DNA of 55,437 bases from JBBSHS01 sp038232515. GTDB taxonomy: Bacteria; Actinomycetota; Acidimicrobiia; Acidimicrobiales; JAUJNH01. The stretch lies in the NCBI GenBank assembly GCA_038232515.1, contig JBBSHS010000006.1, forward strand, positions 1 through 55,437. The letters run 5' to 3'. Below the pieces are notes generated by a model, which was given only the letters and a program-made list of their open reading frames with translations, ran no database searches and was not told the DNA's origin. The position numbers and the translations under genes were made by a program. This document shows positions 52,516-55,437 of this stretch, piece by piece. How positions within the stretch are numbered: position 1 is the stretch's first letter; every line of letters starts with the position of its first letter.

Positions 52516-53007
52516 TCAGCGGGCGGGGGTGAGGGTGGCCGGGTCGGCTGGCTCGGGCGGCATCTGTGCCATCGCACCGCGGGCCAGGCCGACCAGGTCG
52601 GCCAGTGTGAAGGCGTCGAGGTGGCGGCGCATGTGAGACCCCACCTGGGCCCAGACGGTCAGCAGCACGCACTGGCCCTCGTGGTCGCAGGCGCCGTTCT
52701 GGTGGGGGGCGCCGAAGTCGCCGGCGACGATGGGCCCGTCGACGGCGCTCACGATCTGTCCGAGCGTGATCTGGCCGGGCGGCCGGGCCAGGATGTAGCC
52801 ACCGCCGACCCCTCGCTTGGACCGGACCAGGCCGGCACCCTTCAGCGCCAGGAGGATCTGCTCGAGGTAGGGCTGGGGCAGGCCGGTTCGCTCGGCCACG
52901 TCGCGCACCGATGTGGGCAGTCCGATACCGGTGCCGGCCAGCTCGGCGTGCAGGGCCAACGACAGCAGGGCGCGGCTGGCGTAGTCCCCCCGCGTGGACA
53001 CCTTCAT
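52516..53007 (-). CDS. Rrf2-family transcriptional regulator
   Basis: 163 residues: winged helix MKVSTRGDYASRALLSLALH, helix-turn-helix TSVRDVAERTGLPQPYLEQI and LLALKGAGLVRSKRGVGGGY, then LARPPGQITLGQIVSAVDG. The middle has NGACDHEGQCVLL, two Cys and a His that could ligate part of an Fe-S cluster; IscR has three Cys, so an incomplete or alternative cluster site is likely. May sense redox or NO. The ATG at 53005-53007 gives the standard start. Target genes not evident. Confidence 0.9.
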   Translation of the reverse strand: MKVSTRGDYASRALLSLALHAELAGTGIGLPTSVRDVAERTGLPQPYLEQILLALKGAGLVRSKRGVGGGYILARPPGQITLGQIVSAVDGPIVAGDFGAPHQNGACDHEGQCVLLTVWAQVGSHMRRHLDAFTLADLVGLARGAMAQMPPEPADPATLTPAR

Positions 53008-53356
53008 GCCCGACCATGGTAGGCGACCCCCGGCTCCAACCGCCGGGGCGGTCGATCGAGGACGGCGGCGATCAGACCCTGTCCTACGCCCCAAGGCGCC
53101 TTCCCGGTGGCGGGGATCGAGGACGAACCCGGAGGCGGCCGGGCCGGGGCGGACCACGTGGGCGTGCCCATGGTCGACCGTCCGCCGGTCCTGCTGATCG
53201 GTCGGCACTGGCTCGACGGCCGCCACCCGTGTGGCGGCCGCCCGGTCCCGGGGCGGGGCGGCCGTCAACGCCATCGACGTGAGCGCCCTGGCCACCAGCG
53301 AGGCGCACCTGCAGGCGCTGCAAGTCACGAGCATAGTCAGCTGAGATTCGGACAAG
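53008..53356. other. Gene-poor stretch between Rrf2 and the toxin-antitoxin island
   Basis: No gene can be named. On the plus strand, 53190-53344 is open and ends in VNAIDVSALATSEAHLQALQ then VTSIVS and a stop, which reads like the end of a lost protein, but nothing upstream supports a start. The GC-rich part at 53020-53050 can form a weak hairpin. Confidence 0.35.
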
Positions 53357-53376
53357 CGATACGCGATGCGGTATCG
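53357..53376. promoter_or_regulatory. Probable operator of the XRE gene
   Basis: CGATAC-GCGATGCG-GTATCG: perfect 6-bp half-sites 8 bases apart. The second half-site overlaps the 5' end of the XRE gene, as in autoregulated antitoxin operons. Confidence 0.5.
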
Positions 53377-53731
53377 TATGGTGGGGAGTAAACGGGCGCC
53401 GATCGAGCCGACGACGGTGGCCGGCGGCCTGCTACGCCTGACCCGACGCCAGACGGGCCTGTCCCAGCGCCAACTGGCGGCCCTGGCCGGGGTGCCGCAG
53501 TCGATGATCGCGGCCTACGAGATGGGCCGGCGGGAGCCCACCATGCCGACACTGCTTAAGCTGATCAACGCTGGCGGCTTGGACCTGCGCCTGGAGCTGG
53601 TGCCCCTGGACGACCACGACCGGGTCCTGGCCGAGATCCGCGAAGCCTGGCCGGCGGACAAGCGCGAGCGGTGGGAGCGATACGTGGAGTCGATGCTGGC
53701 GCGCAACCGAGCGGCCGCTCGGTTGCAGTGA
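53366..53731 (+). CDS. XRE-family helix-turn-helix protein (antitoxin-like)
   Basis: 121 residues. HTH at about 30-75: LLRLTRRQTGLSQRQLAALA, GVPQSMIAAYEMGRREPTMP and TLLKLINAGGLDLRLELVPL. The C-terminal half is charged and helical. Start is ATG 53366 or ATG 53378; the operator overlaps the first. No ribosome site is seen, and a leaderless mRNA is likely. It overlaps the nucleotidyltransferase gene in GTGA, the arrangement of HTH/nucleotidyltransferase toxin-antitoxin pairs. Confidence 0.85.
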   Translation: MRYRMVGSKRAPIEPTTVAGGLLRLTRRQTGLSQRQLAALAGVPQSMIAAYEMGRREPTMPTLLKLINAGGLDLRLELVPLDDHDRVLAEIREAWPADKRERWERYVESMLARNRAAARLQ

Positions 53732-54207
53732 GCGAAGGCGATCACCCGCCGCTGGATGCGGAGCCCATCGTGGCCGCCTTCAACCGCCACGGCGTCCGCT
53801 ACGTCAGCATCGGGGCCTTCGCCGCCCTCCAGCAGGGTGCCATCCTGCCCCCGACCCATGACATCGACTTCACGCCGGCAGCCGGTCGGGCCAACCTGGA
53901 CCGGCTCTCGGCCGCCTTGAGGGATCTGGGCGCCCGCATCCGAACCCATGCCGTCAGCGGCGGGCTGGAGTTCGATCACAACGGTGAGTCCCTGGCCCGC
54001 GCCGGCATCTGGAACCTGGTCTGCTCCTACGGGGAGTTCGACTTGTCGTTCCGCCCGAGCGGATGGTCCGGGTCAATATCTCCCGGGCATGGATCTCGCA
54101 GCAGGGATGGACCGGGTCGCCCTCGCCCGCGAGGCCCATCGACTCCCACACCGGGTCGCCGCACAAGCGGCAAGGCCCAGCATCCGGGGTCCGGGAAGGC
54201 CGGCTAG
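53728..54207 (+). pseudogene. Truncated nucleotidyltransferase (toxin-antitoxin type)
   Basis: Begins VSEGDHPPLDAEPIVAAFNR, then HGVRYVSIGAFAALQQGAIL and PPTHDIDFTP, the nucleotidyltransferase core with the GxxA...T.DID metal site. It continues normally to WNLVCSYGEFDLSFRPSG at about 54062. The family continues with about 60-70 more residues, ending in a KEAAGRxKD-like segment; here the frame instead enters SGSISPGHGSRSRDGPGRPR, an Arg/Pro/Gly-rich run with no similarity. The C-terminal third has thus been replaced by foreign DNA. The metal site is intact, but activity is doubtful. Confidence 0.7.
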
Positions 54208-54233
54208 CCCCCAGCGAGGTATACCAACGGTGT

Positions 54234-54239
54234 TATAAT
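54234..54239 (+). promoter_or_regulatory. Consensus -10 (TATAAT) before the HigB-like gene
   Basis: Perfect TATAAT, rare in DNA of this GC content, within GGTATACCAACGGTGTTATAATC, which is partly symmetric (ATACCAAC/GGTGTTAT). An ATG lies 10 bases downstream (54249), so the transcript would be leaderless. Confidence 0.6.
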
Positions 54240-54248
54240 CGGCTGGGG

Positions 54249-54572
54249 ATGTGGACCTAGCGGTACCTGGCCGAGGCCGCAGCCGAACGGGAGGCCTTGG
54301 TGCCACGAGAACGAGCGGCTCTCGCCAACGCCGAAGCGAAGCTCGCCGCCCTCGGCCCCAGCCTGCCCTACCCGCACAGCAGCGCCGTACGAGGCGCCGA
54401 CCGGCTTCGCGAGCTTCGCCCCCGAGGCGGCCGCAGCCCCTGGCGGCCGCTCTACCGGCAGGTCGGCGACGAGTTCGTCGTCGGCGCTGTCGCCCCCGAG
54501 GCCCAGGTCGACCCGCACGGCTTCGCCGGCGCCTGCCGTCGAGCCGAGGCCCGCCTGGCTCAGTTCGAGTAG
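54249..54572 (+). pseudogene. HigB/RelE-like toxin with a nonsense codon at position 4
   Basis: From ATG 54249 the frame reads MWT, then TAG (54258-54260), then RYLAEAAAEREALVPRERAA and KLAALGPSLPYPHSSAVRGA, DRLRELRPRGGRSPWRPLYR and FVVGAVAPEAQVD. The second half is a good match to HigB-like toxins (LGPxLxFPHSSxVRGxxLRELRPRxGRSxWRxxY). A start at TTG 54297 or GTG 54300 would give a 91-residue form without the first helix. The nonsense codon would silence the toxin from its leaderless start. The intact antitoxin follows after five bases. Confidence 0.7.
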
Positions 54573-54577
54573 ACCGG

Positions 54578-54898
54578 ATGACCGCCCTGGCCAAGTCCAA
54601 GACCGGTGACCAGTTGGCGGTCGACGACGCCGGCGACCAGGAGGTGGCCGCCGAGCTGGCCCGGACCGCGGTCGCCAACCAGCTGGCCACCCTCGTCATC
54701 AAGTACCGGGTCGACCACCGCCTGACCCAGACCGCCCTGGCTCGCACGCTCGACGTGTCTCAGCCCGCCGTCGCCCGCCTCGAGAGCGGCGACCACGAGC
54801 CAACGGTGGCCACCCTGGCCCGCCTGGCCCACAAGCTCCGCATCAGTCTGCGCCTCGACGTCGACCCCGAGTCGGTCGTCCTCAGCCCGGCCAGCTGA
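54578..54898 (+). CDS. HigA-like XRE antitoxin
   Basis: 106 residues. The HTH lies in the C-terminal half: LVIKYRVDHRLTQTALARTL, DVSQPAVARLESGDHEPTVA and TLARLAHKLRISLRLDVDPE. This antitoxin layout (disordered start, then HTH) matches HigA proteins paired with the GRSxWR-type toxin. ATG 54578, five bases after the toxin stop. It could act alone as an autoregulator now that the toxin is damaged. Confidence 0.85.
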   Translation: MTALAKSKTGDQLAVDDAGDQEVAAELARTAVANQLATLVIKYRVDHRLTQTALARTLDVSQPAVARLESGDHEPTVATLARLAHKLRISLRLDVDPESVVLSPAS

Positions 54899-54975
54899 CC
54901 TGACCCGTTCAGGATTCTGCACCGACCCTCGTCGAGGGCCACGTGGCCACGAACCCGCTGCGGCCTCGCGCCCGT

Positions 54976-55086
54976 TCACAGGCCCAGGTACCCCGACGCC
55001 GGGTCGGAGAACAGGGCGCCGGCCTCGATGTAGCCCCGCACTTGGCGGCCGAGGTGTGCCCCGTGGTGCGACCGTTCTGTCAAGTC
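54976..55086 (-). other. Unidentified gene-end remnant
   Basis: Minus-strand frame, bounded by TAA upstream, reads LTERSHHGAHLGRQVRGYIE then AGALFSDPASGYLGL and a TGA. The sequence looks like a protein end with no beginning. I do not recognise it; it lies between the antitoxin and the IS110 fragment. Confidence 0.3.
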
Positions 55087-55182
55087 TTACGGCGTTCTGG
55101 TCTGTTTACCAGCGCTGTTGCGATAGCGACATGTTCCCATCGAGCACAGCCGGAGCGGTGGTAACCGGCAGCCACGCCCACA

Positions 55183-55350
55183 CCCGGCGTGGCTCGGGGA
55201 CCGGGCGACCAACCGCCTGACCATCTCGTAGTCCGAGCTGATCTTGTCGATCACCGGCGACGTCGCTCCCTCCTCGAGCACGCCAGCGGAGATCGTGTTC
55301 TTGTGCACATCCATTGCCAGGACAGGGGCATCATGGGGAACATGGATCAC
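55183..55350 (-). pseudogene. IS110-family transposase, N-terminal fragment
   Basis: From GTG 55348-55350: VLAMDVHKNTISAGVLEEGA, SPVIDKISSDYEMVRRLVAR, which is the start of IS110-type DEDD transposases including the first catalytic Asp (MDVHK). Homology stops after ~56 residues; the conserved YEAGPTGY segment that should follow is missing, and the frame ends in unrelated sequence. The rest of the element is not in the window. Confidence 0.75.
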
Positions 55351-55437
55351 GGTCGGCTCCTTCCGTATGTGGCTCGGTCCGCCCCATGGTGGTCAACCCA
55401 CGCAAGATGCGGAACGGGCCGGCCGTTCCATACTCAC

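Overview
The window is high-GC, densely packed DNA from an actinobacterium. The division cluster is of the actinobacterial kind: mraZ, rsmH, ftsL, ftsI, murE, mraY, ftsW, murG, murC, murB, ftsQ, ftsZ, then pgeF, yggS, sepF, yggT and a divIVA-like gene, with no ftsA. Other actinobacterial markers are a DUF3040 protein, a polyprenol-phosphate mannose synthase, a LexA/LysM divergent pair, a DNP-RED type MurE and many GTG starts. The overall style (4-nt overlaps, HNH next to a lipoate-ligase-like gene, an 87-aa conserved small protein) suggests the Acidimicrobiia, but this is inference from gene content and no marker-gene comparison was possible.

Layout. 1-2.8 kb: lexA facing an SOS-type LysM membrane protein across four LexA boxes, then a probable pyrophosphate-dependent phosphofructokinase. 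2.8-6.4 kb: an RNA methyltransferase, an inositol-phosphatase-family protein, the 3' end of a group II intron and a threonine aldolase, the whole segment bracketed by imperfect inverted repeats. 6.4-10 kb: LmbE-like deacetylase, small membrane protein, mannosyltransferase, DNA polymerase IV, DUF3040. 10-17.2 kb (minus strand): a moxR/DUF58/transglutaminase operon, and a translationally coupled SPFH zinc-ribbon / Tim44-like pair. 17.3-26.3 kb is an accessory-like stretch: ROK kinase, a dead MFS transporter, HNH nuclease, lipoate ligase-like protein, MscL, VOC protein, an ECF sigma with an antisense-overlapping STAS protein, DUF1697, a decayed sigma/anti-sigma pair, a cupredoxin lipoprotein and a Clp-N protein.

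26.4-43.7 kb is the division and peptidoglycan cluster, almost entirely linked by 4-nt start/stop overlaps. murD and murF, usually inside this cluster, are absent from the window. Lipid I/II synthesis (MraY, MurG), UDP-MurNAc synthesis (MurB, MurC, MurE), septal synthase (FtsW, FtsI), the FtsL/FtsQ scaffold and FtsZ with its SepF anchor are all present. 43.8-53 kb: a membrane-anchored protein with a duplicated helical domain and a Lys/Ala-rich tail, a type-2-like isoleucyl-tRNA synthetase, a DksA/TraR zinc-finger protein, lspA, a RluA-family pseudouridine synthase, a LysM/M23 peptidase and an Rrf2 regulator.

53.3-55.4 kb is a worn toxin-antitoxin island: an XRE protein with a truncated nucleotidyltransferase, a HigB-like toxin with a stop at codon 4 next to an intact HigA-like antitoxin, and the start of an IS110-type transposase. 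No rRNA, tRNA or CRISPR array was seen.
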